Part shown: piece after piece, positions 10,405 through 19,139 of the stretch
How the letters are laid out: each line of letters starts with the position of its first letter
How positions within the stretch are numbered: the first letter of the stretch is position 1
Assembly: GCF_009870785.1 (NCBI RefSeq)
Contig: NZ_WTWX01000004.1
Coordinates: forward strand, 124,001-188,000
Length of the DNA: 64,000 nt
Reading direction: 5' to 3'
Origin: Paenibacillus sp. An7
GTDB lineage: Bacteria > Bacillota > Bacilli > Paenibacillales > Paenibacillaceae
Program-made: the position numbers and the translations under genes
The notes under the pieces: generated by a model
The model's input: the letters and a program-made list of their open reading frames with translations, nothing else
Told to the model about the DNA's origin: nothing
Database searches by the model: none

Positions 10405-13065
10405 TTAGGAAGTGATCTTATCATCTTTACGCATGCTTACTCGAATAAATTTAATTACTTCCATCAGCAGTACGGAGCCGAGGGCAAGTCCACCGGCAAT
10501 AAGGAACTCATTCCATCCAAACGTTGCTGGAATGGAGAAGATACCGCGCACACCAGGAAGCAAAGTAATACCGTAAAGAACGAAACAGAGTAGGACGGCT
10601 CCAATAACATACTTATTGGACAAGAAGCCAACCTGGAAAATGGTTTGCTGATTGGATCGTGCTGCAAAGGTCTGCAGGGTACGTGCCAAAATCAGCGTTG
10701 TAAAGGCCATAGCCACACTCATCTCCGGCGAATGTTGAAGCCCGATATACTGGGAGATAATAACGGCGATCCCGATGAGGAGACCTCTGGTAATCACTGC
10801 TGTGAGCGTTCCGCCGGCAAAGATACCTTCGTTAATATCACGCGGCTTCCGCGACATCACATTTGGTTCTGCTTTTTCCATCCCGAGTGCGATGGCAGGA
10901 AGCGAGTCATTCGCCAAATTGATGAACAAGAGCTGAATCGCTGTAAATGGATTAATCCAGTCCACAATCAAGGCGAAGAGAATCGCTATAATTGCACCTA
11001 AATTTCCCGCGAACAGATAAGCGATCGCTTTCTTGATGTTATCGAATACAGTACGACCTACTTCAACGGCGTTAACAATAGAAACGAAATTATCATCTGT
11101 CAGAATCATGGCCGACGCATCTTTGGCTACGTCCGTACCACTTCCCATTGCAACTCCAATATCCGCTTGTTTCAATGCAGGAGCATCGTTAACTCCGTCA
11201 CCTGTCATTGCGGTAATTTTGCCTTTTTTCTGCCAAGCACGAACAATTCGAATTTTATTTTCCGGTGATACACGGGCATAGACGGAGATATGTTCTAACT
11301 TTTGATCAAGCTCTTGTTCAGACATGGCGTCAAGTTCTTGACCTGTTACTGCAATATCTCCTTCACTCATGAGTCCGATATCTCGTCCAATAGCCTCAGC
11401 TGTTGTTTTATGATCGCCTGTGATCATAACCGTACGGATTCCTGCTTTTTTGGATTCCATAATGGAGTCAAAGACCTCTTCACGTGGAGGATCGATCATC
11501 GCGGTAAGACCGACAAGAACAAGGTCATGCTCGTCATTCACACTAACTTCAGTGGTCTCATTAGGAATATTTTTATAGGCATATGCTAGAACACGAAGCG
11601 CTCGTTTAGAGAACTCTTCATTTTGATGACGAAACTGTTCGATCATTTCATCTGTGAGCGGTTGTTCTTCACCGTGGATGAAGACACGATTACAACGACT
11701 GAAGAGTACGTCAGGTCCGCCTTTTGTCAAAATAGTTTTCTGTCCATCAAACGTATGGATGGTAGACATCAGTTTTCGATCCGAGTCAAAAGGGATTTCT
11801 GCTTCCCGTGGGAATTGATCTCGAATTTCTCGGTAATGTTTGTTTTTATTATTGCTAAACGCAATAAGCGCTATCTCCGTTGGGTCGCCGAGTTCTTTTC
11901 CTTCTTCATTAATATGGGAATCATTACAAAGGACAGCAATGTGCAAAAGTCTTCGTTCTGCAGCGGTTAACGTATCTGGATCATCCGGAAATTCTTCTTT
12001 GGTTCCTTCAGGCAGATAATAATCGACCACGGTCATACGGTTTTGAGTCAGTGTTCCCGTTTTATCCGTACAAATGACGCTTGTCGAACCTAGAGACTCA
12101 ACCGCAGGCAATTTACGAATAATCGCATGCTGTTTTGCCATTTTATTCGTTCCTACGGAAAGAACAATCGTCACAATGGATGATAAAGCTTCCGGGATCG
12201 CAGCAACCGCAACCGCAACAGCGAACATAAGAGCATTCAGGATCGATGCCGTCATATCTACGGAATTATTGTTAAAGTAGATACGCGCTGCTTCTACGCC
12301 GAAAATAATAACGGACAGGATGAGAATGAATATCCCGAGTTTTTTACTGAATTTATCTAATTTACGCTGGAGTGGTGTTTGCTTAGATTCTGCACTTTCG
12401 ATCAGACCCGCAATTTTTCCAATCTCTGTTTGTTCTCCGGTAGCGGTAACGACAATCGTTCCTCGGCCGTAAACAGTAAGAGCACCGCTAAATACCATAT
12501 TTAGGCGATCACCAATAGCAACTTCACCTTCTATAGGCTCTGTATGCTTCTCAACCGCTTCCGATTCACCAGTCAGCATTCCTTCATTTACTTTTAAGCT
12601 GCCTGATTCGATGACACGACCATCTGCAGGCACGTTGTCTCCTGCCTCAAGCAGTACAATGTCGCCGGGTACAAGTTCTCTGGCAGGTATCGTTACACGT
12701 TGTCCGTCTCGAATGACTTTCGCTTCCGGAGCAGAGAGGTTACGAAGGGCATCAAGTGAACTTTCTGCTTTTCTTGTTTGCACAACACTAACGATGGCAT
12801 TAAGAACAAGAACAAGGAAAATAATCAAAGATTCAATATATTGCCCAAGGAAAAGCTGAACAGCAGCTGCAATGAGAAGTACAATGACCATAGGGTCTTT
12901 AAAGTTATCTAGGAAAAGTTTCCATAGGGGATCTCTATCTTTTGATTTCAGTTCATTATAGCCTTCTGAGTCCAGTCGTTTTTGTGCTTCTGTACTGGAA
13001 ATCCCTTGTTCTGAACTATTTACTTTGCTGAGAACTTCTTCTTTACTTTGTTGATAGTAATTCAA
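10405..13065 (-). CDS. P-type Ca2+-transporting ATPase
   Basis: 886-residue P-type ATPase of the P2 (SERCA/PMCA-like) class that exports Ca2+ using ATP. In order: actuator domain with LTGESEAVEK, membrane motif VAAIPEALSSIV (the PEAL/PEGL ion site in helix M4), phosphorylation motif CTDKTGTLTQN (Asp at about 334), hinge TGDGVNDAPALKQAD, and C-terminal helices with the M6 motif NLANDSLPAIALG. Length is typical for bacterial calcium pumps such as YloB and Listeria LMCA1. The N-terminal metal-binding domains of copper or zinc pumps are absent. ATG follows GGGAGGG. A long upstream leader may be regulatory. Confidence 0.93.
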   Translation of the reverse strand: MNYYQQSKEEVLSKVNSSEQGISSTEAQKRLDSEGYNELKSKDRDPLWKLFLDNFKDPMVIVLLIAAAVQLFLGQYIESLIIFLVLVLNAIVSVVQTRKAESSLDALRNLSAPEAKVIRDGQRVTIPARELVPGDIVLLEAGDNVPADGRVIESGSLKVNEGMLTGESEAVEKHTEPIEGEVAIGDRLNMVFSGALTVYGRGTIVVTATGEQTEIGKIAGLIESAESKQTPLQRKLDKFSKKLGIFILILSVIIFGVEAARIYFNNNSVDMTASILNALMFAVAVAVAAIPEALSSIVTIVLSVGTNKMAKQHAIIRKLPAVESLGSTSVICTDKTGTLTQNRMTVVDYYLPEGTKEEFPDDPDTLTAAERRLLHIAVLCNDSHINEEGKELGDPTEIALIAFSNNKNKHYREIRDQFPREAEIPFDSDRKLMSTIHTFDGQKTILTKGGPDVLFSRCNRVFIHGEEQPLTDEMIEQFRHQNEEFSKRALRVLAYAYKNIPNETTEVSVNDEHDLVLVGLTAMIDPPREEVFDSIMESKKAGIRTVMITGDHKTTAEAIGRDIGLMSEGDIAVTGQELDAMSEQELDQKLEHISVYARVSPENKIRIVRAWQKKGKITAMTGDGVNDAPALKQADIGVAMGSGTDVAKDASAMILTDDNFVSIVNAVEVGRTVFDNIKKAIAYLFAGNLGAIIAILFALIVDWINPFTAIQLLFINLANDSLPAIALGMEKAEPNVMSRKPRDINEGIFAGGTLTAVITRGLLIGIAVIISQYIGLQHSPEMSVAMAFTTLILARTLQTFAARSNQQTIFQVGFLSNKYVIGAVLLCFVLYGITLLPGVRGIFSIPATFGWNEFLIAGGLALGSVLLMEVIKFIRVSMRKDDKITS

Positions 13066-13081
13066 TTCGAATTTCCCTCCC

Positions 13082-13260
13082 TTGTTATTCTGGCTGTCGA
13101 AGATGTAAACCAGGCTTGCATTCTCTTTTGCCTTATGTATATTTCAAGCATCAGCAAAAGAAAGTTATTATCTCTCTCCAGTGTAATTTCTCCACACCCT
13201 CCTCTTGTTATGCTTGAATCATAAATACTCTGTTCATTACCCGCATAAATAAGCGGAGAC
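13082..13260 (-). promoter_or_regulatory. Possible structured 5' leader of the Ca2+-ATPase gene
   Basis: The 379-base gap at 13066-13444 contains no convincing gene. On the minus strand it holds a perfect 9-bp inverted repeat TTCAAGCAT/ATGCTTGAA (13143-13151 and 13210-13218) enclosing 58 bases with smaller stems (GTGT/ACAC). I could not match it to the manganese yybP-ykoY, magnesium M-box or another known riboswitch. A short minus-strand frame (13062-13262) overlaps it but looks noncoding. Confidence 0.4.
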
Positions 13261-13444
13261 ACCCCATTTTTTCAGTTAAATATATATCTTTTGTGAATCG
13301 AATCCATTTAATGAGTTATGGAATGGATCCAAACAATTTATATTTTACATAACCCAGGTTTACATGGCTGTTAAAAAATGCGTATCATATATATAGATCG
13401 TTATATACTTCGAAATATTTTGTTACGGAAAGGATGCTGCAATA

Positions 13445-14134
13445 ATGAATCAAATGGTTACCCTCAAAAAGCCGGAGGCCATGATCTTTGATATGGATGG
13501 TACTCTTTTTCAAACAGAATCACTTCTCATTCCCGTATATCACCGCCTGTTTGATATCTTGAGGGAGGAAGGTCATCATGAAGGTCCAACTCCGCCTGAC
13601 GAACTCATGCTCGGATGTCTTGGGATGCTGCTGCCGGATATATGGAATAAAGTAATTCCGAATGCAACAGATGAGGCAAAGGCTCGTGCGGATGAGCTTC
13701 TTCTGCAGCTTGAACTAGAAGATCTAAAAGCAGGATCTGGAGTCCTTTATCCAGGAGTAAAAGAAACACTTCAAGAGCTTCATAACAGGGGTGTCAAACT
13801 TTTTGTAGCAAGTAATGGACTAGAACATTATGTAAAAGGGATAGCAGAAATCCACGGAATCACCGAATGGTTTGACGATCTATACAGTGCAGGTGAATTC
13901 AGTACCGCTTCAAAAGTTGATCTTGTGAAGCTGCTTTTAGATAAACACCAAATTAAAAATGCATGGATGGTAGGAGATCGTTCATCCGATGTGGAAGCGG
14001 GGGCCGAGAATGGTCAGACTGTTATTGGCTGCACCTATGCTGGGTTTGGTAAGGAAGACGAACTTAAGGGATCAAATGCATATATAAATGACTTCACGGA
14101 GCTTCTCGAGCTGTACAATCAAGCCGAGGAGTAG
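13445..14134 (+). CDS. HAD-superfamily hydrolase
   Basis: 229-residue haloacid dehalogenase family phosphatase. Motif I is IFDMDGTLFQTE (nucleophile Asp about 17), motif II SNG in VASNGLEHYV, a lysine follows in STASKVDL, and motif III/IV is MVGDRSSDVEAG. The helical cap between motifs I and II resembles phosphoglycolate phosphatase/beta-phosphoglucomutase members, so a small phosphorylated metabolite is a likely substrate, but which one cannot be told. It is monocistronic, starts after AAAGGATG, and converges on the YheC/D cluster. Confidence 0.88.
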   Translation: MNQMVTLKKPEAMIFDMDGTLFQTESLLIPVYHRLFDILREEGHHEGPTPPDELMLGCLGMLLPDIWNKVIPNATDEAKARADELLLQLELEDLKAGSGVLYPGVKETLQELHNRGVKLFVASNGLEHYVKGIAEIHGITEWFDDLYSAGEFSTASKVDLVKLLLDKHQIKNAWMVGDRSSDVEAGAENGQTVIGCTYAGFGKEDELKGSNAYINDFTELLELYNQAEE

Positions 14135-14173
14135 ATAAATTAGGAATACCTATTAAAGCTGCATAATAAAAAT

Positions 14174-14261
14174 AAAACAAGCCGCTATTTGTTATATGCT
14201 TTCCTACATGAAGGATGGAACGCTCCTTCAGTGGATAGATATAACATATACGGCTTATTTT
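14174..14261. terminator. Nested three-stem bidirectional terminator
   Basis: Three nested inverted repeats share one centre: AAGCCG/CGGCTT (14179-14184, 14251-14256), TGTTATAT/ATATAACA (14190-14197, 14239-14246) and TGAAGGA/TCCTTCA (14209-14215, 14224-14230). A-rich sequence on the left and T-rich on the right let it serve both the hydrolase and the leftward YheC cluster. Confidence 0.8.
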
Positions 14262-14272
14262 TGGCATATCTT

Positions 14273-15385
14273 TTATAATAATGAACTGTTTTTTTGTTTG
14301 TAGAGCCAGAGCGAGTATTCAAGAGGTTTAATCATGGCCTGTCGGTATACCTCTTCTTGACCAATCTCAATAAATACTTCACGCGCAGGTTTAGGATTGA
14401 CCTCAATAAGATAAATATGCCCCTTCTTATCAATAGCCAGATCGAGAGCCAGTTCACATAAATCTCCGTAGGTTTTCTCCAAATATTTAGCAACCTCAAT
14501 ACCGAATTCTTCTGCTGTTTCTCGGACCTCGTTTCGTTTTTCGGGAAGGGAGATCCATCTCGATAAAAGTTCGTTCATCTCTGCAGCTCTGCCGCCGCCA
14601 TGCAGATTAGAAGTTACGCTACGTTCTGCACCAATTCGTCCCGCACAGCCGGTGCACTCCCACTGCCCATGTTTATTCTTCTGTACGAGCATACGGTAAT
14701 CGTGAACACGACCATTGGGAAGTTTTAATTGAACGCCTTCTTGGATGATATAACGAGTTTTCGTATCTGCAGAAGGAAGTAACGTAGATATATTCTCTAT
14801 TTCGATCTTTCTAGGGGACAGGATATGTCTCTGTTGATCCCGTCCTTGTACAAGTAAGGTGTTACCGTTTTTTGAGCTGTGCTCAATACGCAAAATTCCA
14901 CGGCCGCCCGTACCGTTAATTGGTTTCAGGTAAAGAAGTTTGTGTTTTTTTAGCATTAATTTGACATCGGCTGTGCTTCCATACAGTTTGGTATCAAGTA
15001 AAAAAGGGCGAAAAAGTGCTTTTTTATTCAATGTTTGATGCAGGGTCCACTTATTACGAAGCGGACGATTTAGAAATAGTAGATGTGCATACTTTTTGCG
15101 AAAACGAAGCAGTTCCTGGAATCGTTCTCCTCGCTGAATTCGGCAACGATCAAAGATAAGGTCCGGAAAAGAACGCCATTTACGGATCCAGCGGTTCTGC
15201 TCAGGTAAATACATGAGGGCATGAATCAATTCTTTGCTGGAATTTACATCGGAGGGAGTGAATACATATACGTCAATGCCCAGCTTTTGGCCTTCCTCGA
15301 TCATCATCTCATAGACTTTTTTCTCTTCAAGATGCTTTTTATCGTTAAGGTACAGCGTGAGTATGCCTAGGACAGGTGATGGCAT
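14273..15385 (-). CDS. YheC/YheD-family ATP-grasp spore coat-associated protein (short form)
   Basis: 370-residue member of the YheC/D family, endospore coat-associated proteins with an ATP-grasp fold. It has the N-terminal segment PVLGILTLYLND, a DLIFDRCR motif, then the ATP-grasp part with LKPINGTGGRGILRI (phosphate-binding loop), a QEGVQL strand, RMLVQKNKHGQWECTGCAGRIG, and the metal-binding end ELALDLAIDKKGHIYLIEVNPKPAR. The enzymatic activity of the family is not known to me; ATP-grasp members usually ligate a carboxylate to an amine. It is the last gene of the five-gene leftward cluster, 16 bp after the preceding one. Confidence 0.88.
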   Translation of the reverse strand: MPSPVLGILTLYLNDKKHLEEKKVYEMMIEEGQKLGIDVYVFTPSDVNSSKELIHALMYLPEQNRWIRKWRSFPDLIFDRCRIQRGERFQELLRFRKKYAHLLFLNRPLRNKWTLHQTLNKKALFRPFLLDTKLYGSTADVKLMLKKHKLLYLKPINGTGGRGILRIEHSSKNGNTLLVQGRDQQRHILSPRKIEIENISTLLPSADTKTRYIIQEGVQLKLPNGRVHDYRMLVQKNKHGQWECTGCAGRIGAERSVTSNLHGGGRAAEMNELLSRWISLPEKRNEVRETAEEFGIEVAKYLEKTYGDLCELALDLAIDKKGHIYLIEVNPKPAREVFIEIGQEEVYRQAMIKPLEYSLWLYKQKNSSLL

Positions 15386-15401
15386 AAAAGGATCACCTTC
15401 T

Positions 15402-16514
15402 CTAATTTTGTATTTGTCTCGCTAAATAGGTGCAGTAATGAATGATTCGCTCCAGTGATCGTTTGCGTATCAAAGGCTCATCAAATTTCATCGGTTTTGC
15501 ATTCGCTTCAAAGAAACAGATGCCTCCGCTCGGGTTAACACCGAGATCCATGGACATCTCACCAAGCTTATGCCCAGCTGCCTTTTCCACTTGTTTTGCA
15601 ATCGTGATGGCTGTTTCTTTCACATGATTCATAATTTGACTTGCCCCTTCTGAACCAAATACTTCACTCAGCAGTTCATACGGGTCTTCCACGCTGCCTC
15701 CGCGAGGAACATGTGTTGTAATACTTTTATGACCAGCAAGTCTTGCTCCAATTCCTGAGAGGCTCCATACGCCTTTGTTGTTCTTCTGAACCAGTACGCG
15801 AAGGTCAAAAGGCCGGCCCTTATAGGTGGCGAGTTTGATTCCTTGCTGAATGATATATTTGCAATCTTCCGTTTCTAGTTGGACTCTGTTCCAAAGTTTC
15901 TGGAGAGTAGCTGCCTTGTAAGTCACACTTTTTTTGTTATCTTGTATTCGAAGGATATAAGGCAGTTTCTCTTTTTGCTGAAAAGTAAGCCGCATAATTC
16001 CTTTTCCTGCTTTTCCATTTTCCGGTTTTAAATAAACATAGGGATATTGCTCCAGCACTTTTCCTAATCCTCGCCTGGTTCGAAGTCTTTTGGTATACGG
16101 GATAAAATCGCGGGTAGACTTTCCTTTACTAAGCCATTCAAACAGATCCCATTTATTAAAAAAATAAGGATTGAACAGAGTGATGCGGGGATGGTCCAGA
16201 CACTCCTGTATTTTTTTCTTTACAAGTGGATCTTGTTCATCTTCCCGTTGAGGAATTCGGTTATAGATCACCTGAGGAAGGGGGAACAGGTCTTGGACCC
16301 ATTCCTTTACGTGTTCATCATAACGATATCCTTTAATTTCACGAGAAGACAGCTTCAGGTCGCGAACGGTTACGATGTATACGGAACAACCAAGCTCTTC
16401 ACCGGTACTTATAATGTCACGAAAATTGTTGCGATTTCCCCGAAAGAGAAGCTTCTTATCATGCATGGTCAGAATCGCAATAGTAGGCTTCGTGTCCCTG
16501 ATCTCGCTAATCAC
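15402..16514 (-). CDS. YheC/YheD-family ATP-grasp spore coat-associated protein (short form)
   Basis: 370 residues from GTG 16514, whose GTGA overlaps the TGA stop of the upstream gene. AGAGGG lies 7 bases before it. The frame is open to an ATG at 16652, but that would add 46 residues overlapping the previous gene by 140 bp, and the GTG start gives the same 370-371 length as the other two short paralogs. ATP-grasp features: LKPENGKAGKGIMRL, IQQGIKLATYKGRPFDLRVL and MSMDLGVNPSGGICFFEANAKPMK. The overlap indicates translational coupling. Confidence 0.87.
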   Translation of the reverse strand: MISEIRDTKPTIAILTMHDKKLLFRGNRNNFRDIISTGEELGCSVYIVTVRDLKLSSREIKGYRYDEHVKEWVQDLFPLPQVIYNRIPQREDEQDPLVKKKIQECLDHPRITLFNPYFFNKWDLFEWLSKGKSTRDFIPYTKRLRTRRGLGKVLEQYPYVYLKPENGKAGKGIMRLTFQQKEKLPYILRIQDNKKSVTYKAATLQKLWNRVQLETEDCKYIIQQGIKLATYKGRPFDLRVLVQKNNKGVWSLSGIGARLAGHKSITTHVPRGGSVEDPYELLSEVFGSEGASQIMNHVKETAITIAKQVEKAAGHKLGEMSMDLGVNPSGGICFFEANAKPMKFDEPLIRKRSLERIIHYCTYLARQIQN

Positions 16515-17884
16515 AAATTTTCCCTCTGGTGGAACTGACTTAGATATAAACAGTGGTCTACTATGTGTTCCACCGATGCTTTCCCCTCTGTTCTGAGCTG
16601 AGGGTGACGGAAGATCGATCGCCCCGGTTTTGCGTTCGCTTCGAACATCCATACGTGTTCCTCCTGATCAATGCCAAGGTCAAATCCGATTTCACCAAGA
16701 ACATGCTTATGATGAAATTCAATGGCCTCTGCAAGTTTTATAGCCACATCTTTTGTTTTTTGCAAAACTTCAGATGATCTGCTGCCAAATGTTTTGCTGA
16801 GCGCTTGTTCTGGTGTCATTAAAGAACCGCCATTTTTTATGTGGGTGGTAATGGATCCTTTTCCGGCTTTTTTAGCCCCGATTCCCACGACAACCCACTT
16901 ATTGTTACCATTCTTGTGCATGTGAAATCGAAAATCGATAGGGCAGCGGTCAATTTCAATAAGCCTAATTCCTTGCTGTGCAACATAGTCATGAGACTCC
17001 GAGCCAACTTTTGCTTTTAACATTCGGGCAAGGCTTTTAAACGTCTTAAAGCGCAGAAGTACATTGCCGCCTGCTTTACGATAACGGCAAAAATATCCGC
17101 GGCTCGGCAAATAGGTCAATCGATAGATACCTTGACCCAGGCTTCCGGAAGAAGGTTTATAATACACAATTTGGTGTTTTTCTAACATTTCATTAATGAG
17201 CTCCATGCTTGGATTTAGATGGGACTCCGGTACATAACCATTGACGGTTTGATCATCTTCAAGGAGTTTGTAAATATCTGATTTGTTAAAGAAACTCCAG
17301 TTAAAGAAAGGGATATTTTTTCGTTCAAAACGATCTCGGAGCTGGTTTGTAGAATACGAGAAATCAGATCGTCTGCTCGGCAGGCGATTATAGATCACAT
17401 CAGGAAGCGGCACACGCTTTCTGACAAAACTGCCAGAGCTGTTAAGAAAATAACCGTTTATCGTATCACTGCTCCAGTCAATATCTCGAGGTGTGAAACC
17501 AAAAGTGTACGATTTTTGGCTTCCCTCTCTGAGTAACTGTTTCACAAAGCCGGTTCTTGAACCAAAGGGTTTGACAGCAGAGGGAGGGCCATCTGATAAA
17601 ATCCCGATTAGTGGTCCGAGATGCACTTCGTCTCCTTCCACATTTTTTACCAGGATGCCGCCTGTGGTTGGTACCTTAATCGCACTGCGAACACCATTTG
17701 AAAGATAGATATGTTTTCCGCTTTTCTTCATTGGCTTTAGATTGACTTGAATCCGATTTTTCCCCAGCCGGATATGAATATTTTTTTTACCGGATAATTG
17801 AAAATTTTTAATAAGGGCATTAGATAAATAGATGATTTTCTCCGGCCGCTTCGTAAAATGCAGATTGCATAATGTCAGGCTCAT
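16511..17884 (-). CDS. YheC/YheD-family ATP-grasp spore coat-associated protein (long form)
   Basis: 457-residue YheD-like long form. An extra N-terminal domain of about 100 residues (KRPEKIIYLSNALIKNF, HIRLGKNRIQVNL) precedes the segment PLIGILSDGPPS that aligns with the N-terminus of the short paralogs, then DVIYNRLPSRR and the ATP-grasp part (YKPSSGSLGQGIYRL, IGFDLGIDQEEHVWMFEANAKPGR). B. subtilis YheD has a similar length. AGGAGG lies 10 bases upstream of ATG 17884. A 108-bp gap separates it from the previous gene in the cluster, so an internal promoter is possible. Confidence 0.88.
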   Translation of the reverse strand: MSLTLCNLHFTKRPEKIIYLSNALIKNFQLSGKKNIHIRLGKNRIQVNLKPMKKSGKHIYLSNGVRSAIKVPTTGGILVKNVEGDEVHLGPLIGILSDGPPSAVKPFGSRTGFVKQLLREGSQKSYTFGFTPRDIDWSSDTINGYFLNSSGSFVRKRVPLPDVIYNRLPSRRSDFSYSTNQLRDRFERKNIPFFNWSFFNKSDIYKLLEDDQTVNGYVPESHLNPSMELINEMLEKHQIVYYKPSSGSLGQGIYRLTYLPSRGYFCRYRKAGGNVLLRFKTFKSLARMLKAKVGSESHDYVAQQGIRLIEIDRCPIDFRFHMHKNGNNKWVVVGIGAKKAGKGSITTHIKNGGSLMTPEQALSKTFGSRSSEVLQKTKDVAIKLAEAIEFHHKHVLGEIGFDLGIDQEEHVWMFEANAKPGRSIFRHPQLRTEGKASVEHIVDHCLYLSQFHQRENL

Positions 17885-17992
17885 TTATTTTTATCCTCCT
17901 ATCCCAAAAACGCAAAGGATTATTGATGTGTATATTTACAGAACTGTCAGCTTGCTTTGGAGGGATGTATTTCATTCTTATTTGTGATTACT

Positions 17993-19108
17993 CTAATGAA
18001 TAGGTGAGTCATGTGAACGGAGCAGTAAATAACGAGCATACTCTAGCGGTCGATGACAAGCTTTATTTATACTCTCGGAATCACCGGAGAGAAGGAAGGC
18101 AGCACGCCCTGGTTTAGAGTTCACTTCAAGAATCCATAGTTGACCGTTTCGGTCGATTCCATAATCAATGCCAAGCTCGCTGAGTCTTCCATAGCGGCTT
18201 TCTAGAATGCTCGGAATAAGAGCAGACAGTGCTGTAGCTTTTGCGAAAAGGAGAGAGGTGGTTTCTTTTCCGTATTCTTGTTCAAGAAAGGTGAGGGCAT
18301 CCCTAGCTGTTCCGCCCCCGTGAAGATTGGAGGTAAGACTGCCTGCCGGACCTTCTCGAATAACTAGCCCGCTAAGGTCCCACTGGCCAGCACCATTTTT
18401 TTGTACCAAAGCTCTAAGGTCAAATGGTTTCGTATCTTTATTTATAAGCGGCAGAAAGGGCTGGATAATGTAAGGTTTGGCGATGAGAATACGATGCAGC
18501 TGTGCAAGGCCGGAAGAGAGATGGGAGAATCGTTTTTCGAAGCTCCGGTTATACCGGTTTCGTCCCTGAATATATAGAGTTTGCTCTTCAGAGATCCACT
18601 GTGCTTTCACCGTACTTTTGCCATGGGATCCTGCTTGCGGTTTCAGAAAGACGCCATCCGGATGTTTTTTTAGCCATGCTTTTAGCTGCTCTTTAGAGGT
18701 GTAGAGTTCAGTCTCAGGTAAATGTTTATGCAGTATTTTACATGATTGTAGTGCCTGATATACATGCCATTTGCCTGGCAGGGCTCTAGAGAGAAACCGA
18801 ATTTTGCGCGAAGCAGATTTGCTTGCCTGACGTAACCTGCGCCGAAATACTCCGGGAACTGGAGTGAGACAACGGTCATATATCAGGTCAGGTAAATCAA
18901 TCGTTTCTTGAGTCCAGTTCTCATTTACATAGCGATAACCTTGATATTTTCCATTGGGTGCAGACCCTTTAGGAGTGATCACCACAACGTCCATATCAAA
19001 TTTATCACTTTCCTCACATAACCTTTGGCAAAAGACTTCATCCGCAAAAGGAGGTGAACCTTCTCGTTCGTTAACGAGAACCCCGAGAGTACCGAGTGTT
19101 CCTTGCAT
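17993..19108 (-). CDS. YheC/YheD-family ATP-grasp spore coat-associated protein (short form)
   Basis: 371-residue short form. Begins GTLGVLVNEREGS, then DLIYDRCLTPVPG, ATP-binding loop LKPQAGSHGKSTVKA, the central KPFDLRALVQKNGAGQWDLSG and the end LGIDYGIDRNGQLWILEVNSKPGR. Its glycine loop GSHGKST differs from the G-x-G-R/K-G of its neighbours (GTGGRG, GKAGKG, GSLGQG), so nucleotide handling may differ. It follows the long-form gene at 19140-20507 by 31 bp, with AAGGAGG before its ATG. Confidence 0.87.
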   Translation of the reverse strand: MQGTLGTLGVLVNEREGSPPFADEVFCQRLCEESDKFDMDVVVITPKGSAPNGKYQGYRYVNENWTQETIDLPDLIYDRCLTPVPGVFRRRLRQASKSASRKIRFLSRALPGKWHVYQALQSCKILHKHLPETELYTSKEQLKAWLKKHPDGVFLKPQAGSHGKSTVKAQWISEEQTLYIQGRNRYNRSFEKRFSHLSSGLAQLHRILIAKPYIIQPFLPLINKDTKPFDLRALVQKNGAGQWDLSGLVIREGPAGSLTSNLHGGGTARDALTFLEQEYGKETTSLLFAKATALSALIPSILESRYGRLSELGIDYGIDRNGQLWILEVNSKPGRAAFLLSGDSESINKACHRPLEYARYLLLRSHDSPIH

Positions 19109-19139
19109 ATCTCATGTTCCTCCTTTCTGGTATATGGAT

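Noticed and set aside
13062..13262. Minus-strand 66-codon frame upstream of the calcium pump gene
   Set aside because: Runs through the pump's ribosome binding site and the structured leader, and its composition does not look like protein.
13066..13444. Manganese (yybP-ykoY) or M-box riboswitch in the pump leader
   Set aside because: The conserved GGGGAGUA and M-box core sequences are not there.
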